A stretch of 34,483 nt of DNA from Rhodocyclales bacterium (GTDB taxonomy: Bacteria > Pseudomonadota > Gammaproteobacteria > Burkholderiales > Rhodocyclaceae): the NCBI GenBank assembly GCA_016235805.1, contig JACRIY010000024.1, forward strand, positions 1 to 34,483, given 5' to 3'. Shown here piece by piece: positions 21,545-29,592 of this stretch; within the stretch, counting starts at the first letter, position 1; each line of letters opens with the position of its first letter. The translations under genes and the position numbers were made by a program. Below the pieces are notes generated by a model, which saw nothing but the letters and a program-made list of their open reading frames with translations, was not told the origin of the DNA and did no database searches.

Positions 21545-23878
21545 TTATTTGCCGACCGGGGTTTCTTTCGCGCGCTTTTCCTTCAACGCCGCGAGGATCT
21601 TTTCCGGCGTCACCGGCAGCGAGGTGAACCAGATCCCCGTCGCGTCGTGGATCGCGGCGACTATCGATGGCGGCGAACAGACGATCGCGGCTTGCGAGGC
21701 CTCCTTGACGCCGTGTATGCCGTCAGGATCATTGGTGATGATGTGGTCGATCCGGATATCGGGCGCCTCGGTCGCCAGCGGCATCCGGTAGTCGACAAAA
21801 TCCGGATTCAGCGTCCGACCATCTTTCATCTTGAACTCTTCGTAGAGCGCCTGCCCGAGGCCCTGCACCGCAGCGCCCTCGATCTGCGATTCGACGTTGA
21901 CCAGGTGCAGCGGCCGCCCCGCGTCGAAGGCCAGGTCCATGTCCGTGGCCTTGACGATGCCGGTTTCCAGATCGACTTCGACCTCCGTTAGCTGGGCGAC
22001 GAAGCTGTAATTGACATCTGAATTCCCAGAGCCTTCCTCGAAGTTGTAGTCTTCCGCCTCGGTCTGCGAATAGCCGCGCCCCAGGATGACGCGACCGGAT
22101 TCCGAGTAGCAGGCGGCCTGGGCCAGCTTGCGGAAGGGCATCGAAAGCTTGCGGTCGTCGTTCGACCAGACCTGTCCGGCGCCGAACTCGATCCCAGACT
22201 CTGGAACCTTCCAGATCCCGGCGACGTGGCTGGCCAGTTGCTGCTTGATGTCCTGCGCCGCCTTTTGCGCCGCCTGCCCGGCCAGGATGGTCACCCGGCT
22301 GCCATAGCTTCCCGGGTCGCAGGGCGTGACCGCGGTGTCCACCCGGCGGATGGAAACATCCTCCATGCGCAGGCCGAGTTCCTCGGCGATGATCTGGACC
22401 AGCACTGTGTCCGAACCCTGGCCGCAATCGGTGGCGCCCGTCAGGTAATTCACGGTGCCGTCCTCGCACAGGCGAACCATCGCGGCGCAGGCCTGGTGGC
22501 CGCGTTGCTTGGAACCGCCGCCCATGACGCCGGTGCCGATGCCGACTCCGCGCACCACCGAGCCGTTGCCCTTTGTCTTCGCCTGCCGGTTGCGCCAGGC
22601 CGGCTTGGCGCCGACGGTCTCCAGCGCCTCCTTGATGCCACAGGTCTTCACATGCACGCCGTTCACCGTGGTGAAGGGTGCGACGATCGCGTTCTTCAAG
22701 CGCACGTCCAGGCAATCGAGTCCCAGTTCCTCGGCCATCATGTCCATCAGCACTTCCGCGGCAAAGCGGGTATGGGTGACCCCGTGGCCGCGCATGGCGG
22801 CACCCGACGGATGGTTGGTGAAGATGCGACAGGCATCGTATTTGAAGTTCGGAATCTTGTAGGGCAGCGTCGTGTAGGCGCCGCTCAGGTAGAGCGTCAG
22901 CGGGCCGATCACGGTGTAGGCGCCACCCTCGGCATAGGCGGTGTTCTGCAGTGCCGTGATGGTGCCGTCCTTCTTCATCCCCATCCTGGCGACAATGGTG
23001 AAGTTGTGCCGGCGGCGGCAGGTGGTGAACACCTCTTCCATCGAATACTGATACTTGACCGGCTTGCCCAGGCGCTTGGAAAACAGCACGGCGCAAAAGT
23101 CGGCACCGACGGAGTCGTTCTTGGTGCCGCCGAAGCCGCCGCCGATGAAGGGTTGGATGACGCGGATCTTCGACAGCGGCAGGTTGAAGCATGCCGCGAG
23201 ATGCCGGTAGTGGAAATACGGGCTCTGCTTGGCCGACCAGACGGTGATGCCCTCCTCGGTCCATTGCGCTACGGCGGCCGGCGGTTCGAGGAAGCCGGTG
23301 AGCACGCGGCCGGTTTCAAACTTGTGTTCGCGCACCAGGTCGGCCTCGCGAAAGCCGGCTTCGACATCGCCGAAGTTCATGTGGAAATCCCAGCTCAGGT
23401 TTCCCGGTCTATCGTCATGCAGCAGCGGCGCCCCGTCGGCCATCGCCTCGTTGATCGAGAACACGCCGGGCAGTTCTTCGTAATCGACACGGATCAGTTC
23501 GCAGGCGGCTTCGGCCGTCGCTTCGTCGATGGCGCAGACCGCGGCGACGCCTTCGCCGTAGAAGCGCACCTTCTCCACGGCCAGCGGGGCCTCCTCGCGC
23601 GTCTTCGGCATCCAGCCCCAGGTCCAGCCGTTGAAGTCCTTGCCGGTCAGTACGCCCTTGACGCCCTTCAGCTTGAGCGCTGCGCTGGCGTCGATGTTCA
23701 GGATGCGGGCGTGGGGATGCGGGCTGCGCAGCAGCTTGACCCAGAGCATGCCCGGGAAACTGAAGTCGGCAGCGTAGCGCGCATCGCCGGTCACCTTCTC
23801 GCGCCCATCGACGCGCGGCAGGCGCTTGCCGAGCAGGGTGCCGGGCTTTTCCAGGTGGGTCTTTTCCGGAGCGTTCAT
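21545..23878 (-). CDS. xanthine-oxidase-family hydroxylase, molybdopterin subunit
   Basis: A 777-residue large subunit of a molybdenum hydroxylase, which inserts water-derived oxygen into an unactivated C-H of its substrate. It opens with the family domain LGKRLPRVDGREKVTGDARYAAD, continues through PFIGGGFGGTKNDSVGAD, GSYGSRVTILAGQAAQKAA and the C-terminal GVKEASQAAIVCSPPSIVAA, where the Glu of GVKE is the likely catalytic base. Layout and subunit order resemble 4-hydroxybenzoyl-CoA reductase and other FAD-[2Fe-2S]-Mo enzymes, but I cannot assign the substrate. The ATG overlaps the stop of the [2Fe-2S] gene as ATGA; a longer frame upstream only shadows that gene. The cytoplasmic location follows from the lack of a signal peptide. 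Confidence 0.88.
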   Translation of the reverse strand: MNAPEKTHLEKPGTLLGKRLPRVDGREKVTGDARYAADFSFPGMLWVKLLRSPHPHARILNIDASAALKLKGVKGVLTGKDFNGWTWGWMPKTREEAPLAVEKVRFYGEGVAAVCAIDEATAEAACELIRVDYEELPGVFSINEAMADGAPLLHDDRPGNLSWDFHMNFGDVEAGFREADLVREHKFETGRVLTGFLEPPAAVAQWTEEGITVWSAKQSPYFHYRHLAACFNLPLSKIRVIQPFIGGGFGGTKNDSVGADFCAVLFSKRLGKPVKYQYSMEEVFTTCRRRHNFTIVARMGMKKDGTITALQNTAYAEGGAYTVIGPLTLYLSGAYTTLPYKIPNFKYDACRIFTNHPSGAAMRGHGVTHTRFAAEVLMDMMAEELGLDCLDVRLKNAIVAPFTTVNGVHVKTCGIKEALETVGAKPAWRNRQAKTKGNGSVVRGVGIGTGVMGGGSKQRGHQACAAMVRLCEDGTVNYLTGATDCGQGSDTVLVQIIAEELGLRMEDVSIRRVDTAVTPCDPGSYGSRVTILAGQAAQKAAQDIKQQLASHVAGIWKVPESGIEFGAGQVWSNDDRKLSMPFRKLAQAACYSESGRVILGRGYSQTEAEDYNFEEGSGNSDVNYSFVAQLTEVEVDLETGIVKATDMDLAFDAGRPLHLVNVESQIEGAAVQGLGQALYEEFKMKDGRTLNPDFVDYRMPLATEAPDIRIDHIITNDPDGIHGVKEASQAAIVCSPPSIVAAIHDATGIWFTSLPVTPEKILAALKEKRAKETPVGK

Positions 23879-24366
23879 GGCCGCTCTCCCTGGTGGGCGC
23901 GCAGCAGTTCCGCCGCCGCCGCGACCGAATCGAAGATCTTGGTGTAGCCGGTGCAGCGGCAGAAGCTGCCGGCCATGCCGTCGCGGATTTCGTCGGGCGT
24001 CGGGTTCGGGTTTTCTTCCAGCAGGGCCTTGGCCGCCAGCACCTGGCCGGAGGTGCAGAAGCCGCACTGCATGCCGCTGTGAGTGACGAAGGCCTGTTGC
24101 ACCGGGTGCAGTTGTTCGCCCTGTTTCAGGCCCTCGATGGTGACCACCGAAGCGCCCTCCAGTTCCGCGGCCAGGACAAGGCAGGAATTCACCGTGCGGC
24201 CGTCGAGGATCACCATGCAGGCGCCGCATTCGCCGTGACCGCAGCCTTCCTTGGCGCCGGTGAGCTGCAGGTCCTCGCGCAGCATTTCGAGCAGTGTGCG
24301 ATTGGGCGGAATGTCCAGTTGCTCGTGGCGTCCGTTCACCACCAGATTGAGTTCGATGTTCTTCAT
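23875..24366 (-). CDS. molybdenum hydroxylase [2Fe-2S] subunit
   Basis: A 163-residue small subunit carrying two [2Fe-2S] clusters that relay electrons between the Mo site and FAD. The N-terminal plant-ferredoxin-type cluster has Cys42, 47, 50 and 62 (GCGHGECGACM and NSC). The C-terminal helical domain cluster has Cys101, 104, 136 and 138 (QCGFC and FCRCTGY). All eight ligands are present and the length is standard. It is translated between the FAD subunit (10-base gap) and the Mo subunit (4-base ATGA overlap), which ensures equal supply of the three chains. Confidence 0.95.
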   Translation of the reverse strand: MKNIELNLVVNGRHEQLDIPPNRTLLEMLREDLQLTGAKEGCGHGECGACMVILDGRTVNSCLVLAAELEGASVVTIEGLKQGEQLHPVQQAFVTHSGMQCGFCTSGQVLAAKALLEENPNPTPDEIRDGMAGSFCRCTGYTKIFDSVAAAAELLRAHQGERP

Positions 24367-24376
24367 GCCATGCCCC

Positions 24377-25288
24377 TTACTGGAGTTGTGCTTCGACGCC
24401 GACGTCGACGCCGGCCAGCTGGCCCAGCGCGCGACGCACCAGGACTTCGATCATTTCGCGGCGGTAGTCGGCCGATGCGCGATGGCTGCTGCGCGTGCGC
24501 GTGTCCGCTGCCGCTAGGGCCGCGGCAGCGCCTATGTTCTCGGCCGTGGCGGCCTTGCCGATCAGGTGGCGCTCGGCCTGGGTCGCGCGGATCGGTATCG
24601 GCGCGGCGGAACCGAGTCCGATCCGGACCTGGCGGAACATCCCGTCCGCGACCACGACCGCGGCGGCGACGCCGACCACCGCCAGGTCCATGCGGCCACG
24701 CGCAGCGAGTTTCAGGTACAGGCTGCGTTCCCCGTGGGCGGGTGGCGGGACGACGATTTCCCTGACGATCTCGCCCGCCTTCAGACAGCTCACGCCGGCC
24801 GTGATGAAAAAGTCGGCGATGGCGACACGGCGTTCACCGCCCCGGCCCACGATGGCCACCTCCGCGTCATGCGCCAGCAGCGGCGGCGCCGAGTCGGCGG
24901 AGGGCACGGCGTTGCAGACATTGCCGACGATGGTGCCCCGATGCTGCAACTGGTTTGACGCGATCAGCGAAGCGCCTTCGGCCAGCGCGGTGTAGTGGGC
25001 GCTCACGTCCTCCGAACGGGCGACCTCGCGGATGATGGCGTTGGCGCCGATGCGCAGGCCGCGGTCGGCGGCGAACTCGATGTAGTCGAGACCGGGAATG
25101 CCCTTAAGGTCGATCACCTGCGGCGGCGCCTTGATCGCGCGCGACTTGAGCTTGGGGATCAGGTCGGTGCCGCCGGAGAACACCTGGTTGCGCACCGGCT
25201 CGGCATCGCTCAGGGCCAGCAGCGCCGCCTCGATGGTTTGCGGGCGGAGGTAATCGAACTGCGGCAAACGTCGGTAGAAAATCGTCAT
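24377..25288 (-). CDS. molybdenum hydroxylase FAD-binding subunit
   Basis: A 303-residue medium subunit of the CoxM/HcrB type. The FAD-binding motifs are NQVFSGGTDLIPKLK (about 34-48) and HRGTIVGNVCNAVPSADSAPPLLA (about 116-138), followed by the C-terminal CO-dehydrogenase flavoprotein domain (LYLKLAARGRMDLAVVGVAAAV). It lacks the roughly 40-residue insert that carries the extra [4Fe-4S] cluster in 4-hydroxybenzoyl-CoA reductase, so it probably works as an ordinary oxidoreductase rather than a ferredoxin-driven reductase. It is the second gene after the promoter, 40 bases behind the MoaD-like gene. Confidence 0.92.
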   Translation of the reverse strand: MTIFYRRLPQFDYLRPQTIEAALLALSDAEPVRNQVFSGGTDLIPKLKSRAIKAPPQVIDLKGIPGLDYIEFAADRGLRIGANAIIREVARSEDVSAHYTALAEGASLIASNQLQHRGTIVGNVCNAVPSADSAPPLLAHDAEVAIVGRGGERRVAIADFFITAGVSCLKAGEIVREIVVPPPAHGERSLYLKLAARGRMDLAVVGVAAAVVVADGMFRQVRIGLGSAAPIPIRATQAERHLIGKAATAENIGAAAALAAADTRTRSSHRASADYRREMIEVLVRRALGQLAGVDVGVEAQLQ

Positions 25289-25328
25289 CGGAACTCCTGT
25301 GGTGTGGTCTTTGCCCGGGCGCGGCGCG

Positions 25329-25664
25329 CTAACCGCCGCCGATCGGCACCAGGCGGATCAGCACGCGGTCGTCGTGTTCGAGGCGCGTCGCCAGCCCGGC
25401 GGGCAGGTAGGCAATGTTCATGTCATTGAGGCGGACATCGAGGAAGTCGATCGGCTCGCCGCCGGCATCGAACAGGTTGACCCCGGCACGGCTGCCGATC
25501 TCGCGCATCAGGGCGCCGATGGTGGCGATCGCCTCCGTCAGCGGCACGTCCTCACTGTGCAGGTCGGGCACCAGCATGCTGGACTTCAAATGGATGGTCG
25601 CCGCCAATGGCGGAACGGCCTCGTTCGAAGCAAGGTCTTGCAGGGACAAGCCGGTTGTGCCCAA
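25329..25664 (-). CDS. MoaD/ThiS-like small protein
   Basis: A protein of about 111 residues with a ubiquitin-like fold predicted from pattern: a first strand (ATIHLKSSMLV), a helix (LTEAIATIGALMREIG), later strands, and the C-terminal VPIGGG. The terminal Gly-Gly is where MoaD/ThiS proteins are adenylated and thiocarboxylated. The start is an unusual TTG at 25664, chosen because GGAGG lies 8 bases upstream; another TTG at 25670 is only 2 bases from it. It is the first gene of the Mo-hydroxylase operon, so it may supply sulfur for the local molybdopterin or for the substrate pathway. No partner E1 (MoeB-type) is present. Confidence 0.7.
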   Translation of the reverse strand: MGTTGLSLQDLASNEAVPPLAATIHLKSSMLVPDLHSEDVPLTEAIATIGALMREIGSRAGVNLFDAGGEPIDFLDVRLNDMNIAYLPAGLATRLEHDDRVLIRLVPIGGG

Positions 25665-25715
25665 GCGCAAATCCTCCGTGATTCCTTGGCCCGGAAATGC
25701 GCCTTGCTAATTTAC

Positions 25716-25733
25716 CTACCGGGCGGTCGGTAG
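25716..25733. promoter_or_regulatory. operator-like palindrome for the TetR regulator
   Basis: CTACCG and CGGTAG form a perfect inverted repeat around GGCGGT, an 18-bp site of the size and sequence style seen for many TetR regulators of catabolic genes. It covers the predicted +1 of the leftward promoter (25738-25766), so a bound repressor would block that transcript. It also lies in the leader region shared with the divergent tetR gene. Confidence 0.6.
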
Positions 25734-25737
25734 CTGC

Positions 25738-25766
25738 ACTCTAGGCTGCGGTGCTATATTTGTCAA
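25738..25766 (-). promoter_or_regulatory. sigma-70 promoter of the Mo-hydroxylase operon
   Basis: On the minus strand, a perfect TTGACA (25766-25761) is followed after exactly 17 bases by TAGAGT (25743-25738), 4 of 6 of the -10 consensus. The predicted start is near 25731, giving a leader of about 67 bases before the MoaD-like gene. Confidence 0.65.
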
Positions 25767-25866
25767 TACGCAGCGCAGCAGCGGCAGCAAGGCTCGCCGC
25801 ACATCGGACGGCAGAATCCCCTGCCGTTTCAACGCACTTGAATTCAACACCCTTCGTCGAGGTCCC

Positions 25867-26478
25867 ATGACCCGCCCTCCCCGCCCCGGCCCGGGCCGCC
25901 CCGTGGCCAGCGAGCAGCCCTCCAAAGTCGCCGACGTCGCGCTGGAACTGTTCCTCAAGCACGGCTTCGACGCCACGCCGATGTCGCTCGTCGCCAAGCA
26001 GTGCGGGCTGACCAAGGCGGGCATCTACCATCACTTCGAGAGCAAGGAACACCTGCTCTACTTCCTGCACAAGCGCCATATCGACCGCCTGCTGCTGCCG
26101 ATGATCGAGCAGGCCGCCGCAATCGCCGACCCGGAAACCCGCCTGCGCAGCTTCCTCGCCAACTACGCCATGCTGCTCACCCACGATCCGACCCCGCGCC
26201 TGCTGATCAGCGAGACCAAGCGCCTGTCGCCCGAACACACCGAGGAAATCCGCGACGCCTGGCGACGCGGCCTGCACCTGGTGCGCGACGCAATCATCGA
26301 ACTCAAGGCCCTGGATCGCTGCAACCCGGCGCTCGACCCGACCTACAGCGCCTTCGCCGCAATCGGCATGTGCAGTTGGATCTGCAACTGGTTCGACCAT
26401 GCGCGGCCCGCGACGGGAGCCGAGGTCGCGGCGACGATGGTCGATGTGTTTTTGCAGGGCCTGCTGCCGCGCCGCTGA
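25867..26478 (+). CDS. TetR-family transcriptional regulator
   Basis: A 203-residue regulator. The N-terminal helix-turn-helix is clear (VALELFLKHGFDATPMSLVA and KQCGLTKAGIYHHFESKEHL, about 25-65), preceded by a basic, Pro-rich arm (RPPRPGPGRP). The C-terminal ligand domain is helical with an aromatic CSWICNWFDH segment. It is divergent from the Mo-hydroxylase/acyl-CoA operon, and an 18-bp palindrome lies between them, so it most likely represses that operon until an intermediate (perhaps a CoA ester) binds. Autoregulation is possible but no rightward promoter is obvious. Confidence 0.88.
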   Translation: MTRPPRPGPGRPVASEQPSKVADVALELFLKHGFDATPMSLVAKQCGLTKAGIYHHFESKEHLLYFLHKRHIDRLLLPMIEQAAAIADPETRLRSFLANYAMLLTHDPTPRLLISETKRLSPEHTEEIRDAWRRGLHLVRDAIIELKALDRCNPALDPTYSAFAAIGMCSWICNWFDHARPATGAEVAATMVDVFLQGLLPRR

Positions 26479-26578
26479 GCAGGAAAAGCCAAAGTCCGTG
26501 GCCCCTGCGTCGCGGGCCGGTTGGCCATGATTGCGAACCGACAAACGGACATTGCGGCCTCGCACGTATCGCTTGCCC

Positions 26579-26596
26579 TTGCGGGTGATCCCGCAA
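26579..26596. terminator. hairpin between tetR and ycaO ends
   Basis: TTGCGGG and CCCGCAA form a perfect 7-bp stem around TGAT, 3 bases beyond the stop of the leftward OsmC-YcaO gene in the convergent gap. It lacks a T-tract in either direction, so its strength as a terminator is doubtful. Confidence 0.35.
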
Positions 26597-26598
26597 AC

Positions 26599-28803
26599 CT
26601 AACTGGATAAAGCTGCGCTATTGGCCCGCGCCATGTGCAGTTTCTTGTAGCTATCGATCAGGCGCTGGTGCCTGTCGAGCCCTTCCAGTTGCATGCTGGT
26701 TGGCGTCAGGCCGAAGAAGCGCACGCTACCGTCCACCGACCCCATCACCGCATCCATCCGCGGGTTGCCAAACATCCGGCGGAAATTGACCATGTAATCG
26801 TCCAGTTCCAGGTCGTCGTCCAGCAGCACCTCCAGCACCACATTCAGGGCCTGATAAAACAATCCGCGCTCGACCGTGTTTTCGTTGTATTGCAGGAAGC
26901 TTCCCACCAGCTCGTGCGCCGCTTCGAATTTCCGCAAGGCGAGATTGATCAGCAGCTTCAGCTCAAGAATCGTCAGTTGCCCCCAGGCCGTGTTCTCGTC
27001 GAATTCGATGCCGATCAGCGTGATGATGTCGGTGTAATCATCCAGTTCACTGTCTTCCAAACGTTTGAGCAATCGTTTCAGGCTGGCATCGTCGAGGCGA
27101 TGCAGGTTCAGAATATCGGCGCGGAACGCCAGCGCCTTGTTGGTGTTGTCCCAGATCAAATCCTCGACCGGATAAATTTCCGAATAGCCCGGCACCAGGA
27201 TGCGGCAGGCCGTTGCGCCAAGCTGGTCGTACACCGCCATGTACACTTCCTTGCCCATGCCTTCGAGAATGCCGAACAAGGCGGCGGCTTCCTCGGCATT
27301 GGATTCTTCTCCCTGCCCGGAAAAATCCCACTCGACAAATTCGTAGTCGGCCTTGGCGCTGAAGAAGCGCCACGACACCACGCCGCTGGAATCAATGAAG
27401 TGTTCAACGAAGTTGTTCGGCTCGGTCACGGCATTGCTCTCGAAGGTCGGCCGCGGCAAATCGTTCAGGCCTTCAAAACTGCGCCCCTGCAGCAATTCGG
27501 TAAGGCTGCGTTCCAGCGCCACCTCCAGGCTGGGGTGCGCCCCGAAGGACGCAAAAACACCGCCGGTACGCGGGTTCATCAGGGTGACGCACATCACCGG
27601 AAACTCGCCGCCCAGCGACGCATCCTTGACCAGCACCGGAAAGCCCTGCTTTTCCAATTCCTCAATGCCGGCCAGAATGCCGGGATACTTCGCCAGGACC
27701 GTGGGCGGCACATCAGGCAGTGCGATTTCGCTTTCCAGAATGTGGCGTTTGACCGCCCGCTCGAAAATTTCCGAGAGGCATTGCACCTGCGCCTCGGCCA
27801 GGGTATTGCCGGCACTCATGCCATTGCTTAGAAAGAGGTTGTCGATCAGGTTGGTCGGGAAATACACCACCTCGCCGTCCGAATGACGCACATAGGGCAG
27901 CGCACAGATGCCGCGCTTCACATTGCCGGAGTTGGTGTCATACAGATGCGAAGCGCGCAGCTCGCCATCGGGATCGTAAATCTGCCGGCAGTATTCATCG
28001 AGAATTCCAGCCGGCAGCGCATCCTTGCGGCCCGGCTTGAACCAGCGCTCGTCCGGGTAATGCACGAAGGCCGCATCGGCAATGTCCTCGCCCCAGAACT
28101 GGTCGTTATAGAAATGATTGCAACTTGCCCGCTCGATGAATTCGCCCAGGGCCGACGCCAGGGCACTTTCCTTGGTCGCGCCCTTGCCATTGGTGAAACA
28201 CATCGGCGAGTGGGCATCGCGGATGTGCAGTGACCACACATTGGGAACCAGATTGCGCCACGAAGCGATTTCGACCTTCATGCCCAGGCCCGCCAAGACC
28301 CCCGACATATTGGCGATGGTTTGCTCCAGTGGCAGATCCTTGCCGGCGATATAGGTACTCGCTGCGGAATCCGGATTCATCAACAGCAAGGCCTGCGCAT
28401 CGGCATCCAGATTTTCCACTTCCTCGATCACAAACTCGGGCCCGGTTTGCACCACCTTCTTCACCGTGCAACGGTCGATGGAACGCAAAATGCCCTGCCG
28501 GTCCTTGGCGGAAATATCCGCCGGCAACTCGACCTGAATCTTGAAGGTCTGCTTATAGCGATTTTCGGGATCAACAATATTGCTCTGTGACAACCGGATG
28601 CCATCGGTGGTGATGTTGCGGGTTTCGCAGTACAACTTCACAAAGTAAGCTGCACACAAGGCCGACGAAGCCAGAAAGTAATCGAACGGACCCGGCGCCG
28701 AACCATCGCCCTTGTAGCGGATAGGCTGATCGGCCACCACCGTGAAGTCATCGAACCTGGCTTCAAGACGAAGCTTGTCGAGAAAGTTGACCTGAATTTC
28801 CAT
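26599..28803 (-). CDS. OsmC-YcaO fusion protein
   Basis: A 734-residue two-domain protein. Residues 1 to about 140 form an OsmC-type domain with both expected Cys (Cys50 in ASSALCAAYF, Cys112 in IDRCTVKKV). The rest is a YcaO domain with ATP/Mg motifs GKGATKESALASALGEFIER (206-225) and AEAQVQCLSEIFER (336-349), plus a helical C-terminal part as in E. coli YcaO. YcaO proteins use ATP to activate amide backbones; E. coli YcaO is linked genetically to RimO-dependent methylthiolation of ribosomal protein S12. No precursor peptide or dehydrogenase is adjacent, so a RiPP role is unlikely. The sequence uses more A/T-ending codons than its neighbours, which may indicate a different origin. The start ATG at 28803 opens the OsmC domain directly. 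Confidence 0.88.
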   Translation of the reverse strand: MEIQVNFLDKLRLEARFDDFTVVADQPIRYKGDGSAPGPFDYFLASSALCAAYFVKLYCETRNITTDGIRLSQSNIVDPENRYKQTFKIQVELPADISAKDRQGILRSIDRCTVKKVVQTGPEFVIEEVENLDADAQALLLMNPDSAASTYIAGKDLPLEQTIANMSGVLAGLGMKVEIASWRNLVPNVWSLHIRDAHSPMCFTNGKGATKESALASALGEFIERASCNHFYNDQFWGEDIADAAFVHYPDERWFKPGRKDALPAGILDEYCRQIYDPDGELRASHLYDTNSGNVKRGICALPYVRHSDGEVVYFPTNLIDNLFLSNGMSAGNTLAEAQVQCLSEIFERAVKRHILESEIALPDVPPTVLAKYPGILAGIEELEKQGFPVLVKDASLGGEFPVMCVTLMNPRTGGVFASFGAHPSLEVALERSLTELLQGRSFEGLNDLPRPTFESNAVTEPNNFVEHFIDSSGVVSWRFFSAKADYEFVEWDFSGQGEESNAEEAAALFGILEGMGKEVYMAVYDQLGATACRILVPGYSEIYPVEDLIWDNTNKALAFRADILNLHRLDDASLKRLLKRLEDSELDDYTDIITLIGIEFDENTAWGQLTILELKLLINLALRKFEAAHELVGSFLQYNENTVERGLFYQALNVVLEVLLDDDLELDDYMVNFRRMFGNPRMDAVMGSVDGSVRFFGLTPTSMQLEGLDRHQRLIDSYKKLHMARANSAALSS

Positions 28804-28843
28804 GCGCGAATCCCAGAATAGCGTTCAAAACAAACTGGCCGCT

Positions 28844-28868
28844 ATTATCCGGCTTCCCCGCCGGGGAA
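28844..28868 (-). promoter_or_regulatory. -10 element and palindrome ahead of the OsmC-YcaO gene
   Basis: On the minus strand GATAAT (28849-28844) is a 5/6 -10 element, about 41 bases before the start codon. The palindrome TTCCCC-N3-GGGGAA (28854-28868) sits where the spacer would be, as an operator would. No good -35 hexamer is visible. Confidence 0.35.
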
Positions 28869-29000
28869 ACCGCGCTTCACAGCAACTCGACCCATTCCGG
28901 CCGAATCTGCACAGCCCTCGATTGTCCGCTAGCGGCCCGCAAGAACCAGGGCCGCCCTGCCTTCTTGCAGCCAAAGTGCACCGCGGCTTGGCCGACAAGG

Positions 29001-29543
29001 CTAAACACCCGAAGGCAACCTGGAAACCATCATCTTCTTCCGGTCGATCCTGCGCCCGTCGACAATGAATGTTCCGTCACCGACGGCATGAACAGTGCGC
29101 CGCTCCTTGCGTGCGGTATCGATGCAGGCAGCAACCGCCTCCAGCACGACGATGTTGTGCTTCCTGACGATGTCGATGACCTTGCACTCGATGTTGGCGA
29201 GGCATTCCCTGATCAGGGGCGGCCTGACGAGACTGGCCGGGACCGGCGTGAGCTTGAACCTGGCGAACTTGTCCGTGTCGGCCCCCGAGCAGGTGCCGAT
29301 GCCGACCACCTTGTCCAGCAGATTGACGGTGGGAACTGCGATGACGCACTCACGATTCTTGCGCAAGGCCGCGAAGGAGTGATTCCATGCACCGGTGGTG
29401 ATGGCAAAAACCGGTGTGAAATCGACCACCATGGTCCAGGAAATGGTCATGATGTTGTCCCGCTTCCCGTCATGGGTCGTCACCAGGACCACGGGCCCGG
29501 ATTCCATCAGGGTAAAGGCCTTGTTCAGTTTCAACTGGCGCAT
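29001..29543 (-). CDS. flavin reductase-like FMN-binding protein (flavoredoxin type)
   Basis: A 180-residue protein of the flavin-reductase-like split-barrel family. Diagnostic stretches are PVVLVTTHDGKRDNIMTISW near the N-terminus, the FAITTGAWNHSFAALRKNREC block that binds flavin, and a GIGTCSGADTDKFARF loop with one Cys. Members reduce or carry FMN and pass electrons to partner enzymes. The start at 29543 has GGAGG 8 bases upstream. It lies 49 bases after the beta-propeller gene on the same strand, so it could be the last gene of the Sox/Mo-hydroxylase transcript. The electron partner is unknown. Confidence 0.85.
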   Translation of the reverse strand: MRQLKLNKAFTLMESGPVVLVTTHDGKRDNIMTISWTMVVDFTPVFAITTGAWNHSFAALRKNRECVIAVPTVNLLDKVVGIGTCSGADTDKFARFKLTPVPASLVRPPLIRECLANIECKVIDIVRKHNIVVLEAVAACIDTARKERRTVHAVGDGTFIVDGRRIDRKKMMVSRLPSGV

Positions 29544-29592
29544 GGATGTACCTCCGATTTCATGCCGGGCTTGCGCGCCGGATGCTGCCCGA

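Noticed and set aside
21545..24229. An 894-codon version of the Mo subunit
   Set aside because: The extra N-terminal codons overlap the [2Fe-2S] gene out of frame. Family character begins at MNAPEK (23878), which forms the ATGA junction.
24807..24836. A match to the AAAGTCGGCG repeat inside the FAD-subunit gene
   Set aside because: It encodes RRVAIADFF, a conserved family segment, so the resemblance is explained by protein sequence.
17429..25288. Naming the Mo enzyme 4-hydroxybenzoyl-CoA reductase (HcrABC)
   Set aside because: The CoA context is suggestive, but the FAD subunit is too short to hold the [4Fe-4S] insert typical of HcrB, and no other benzoyl-CoA pathway gene is present.
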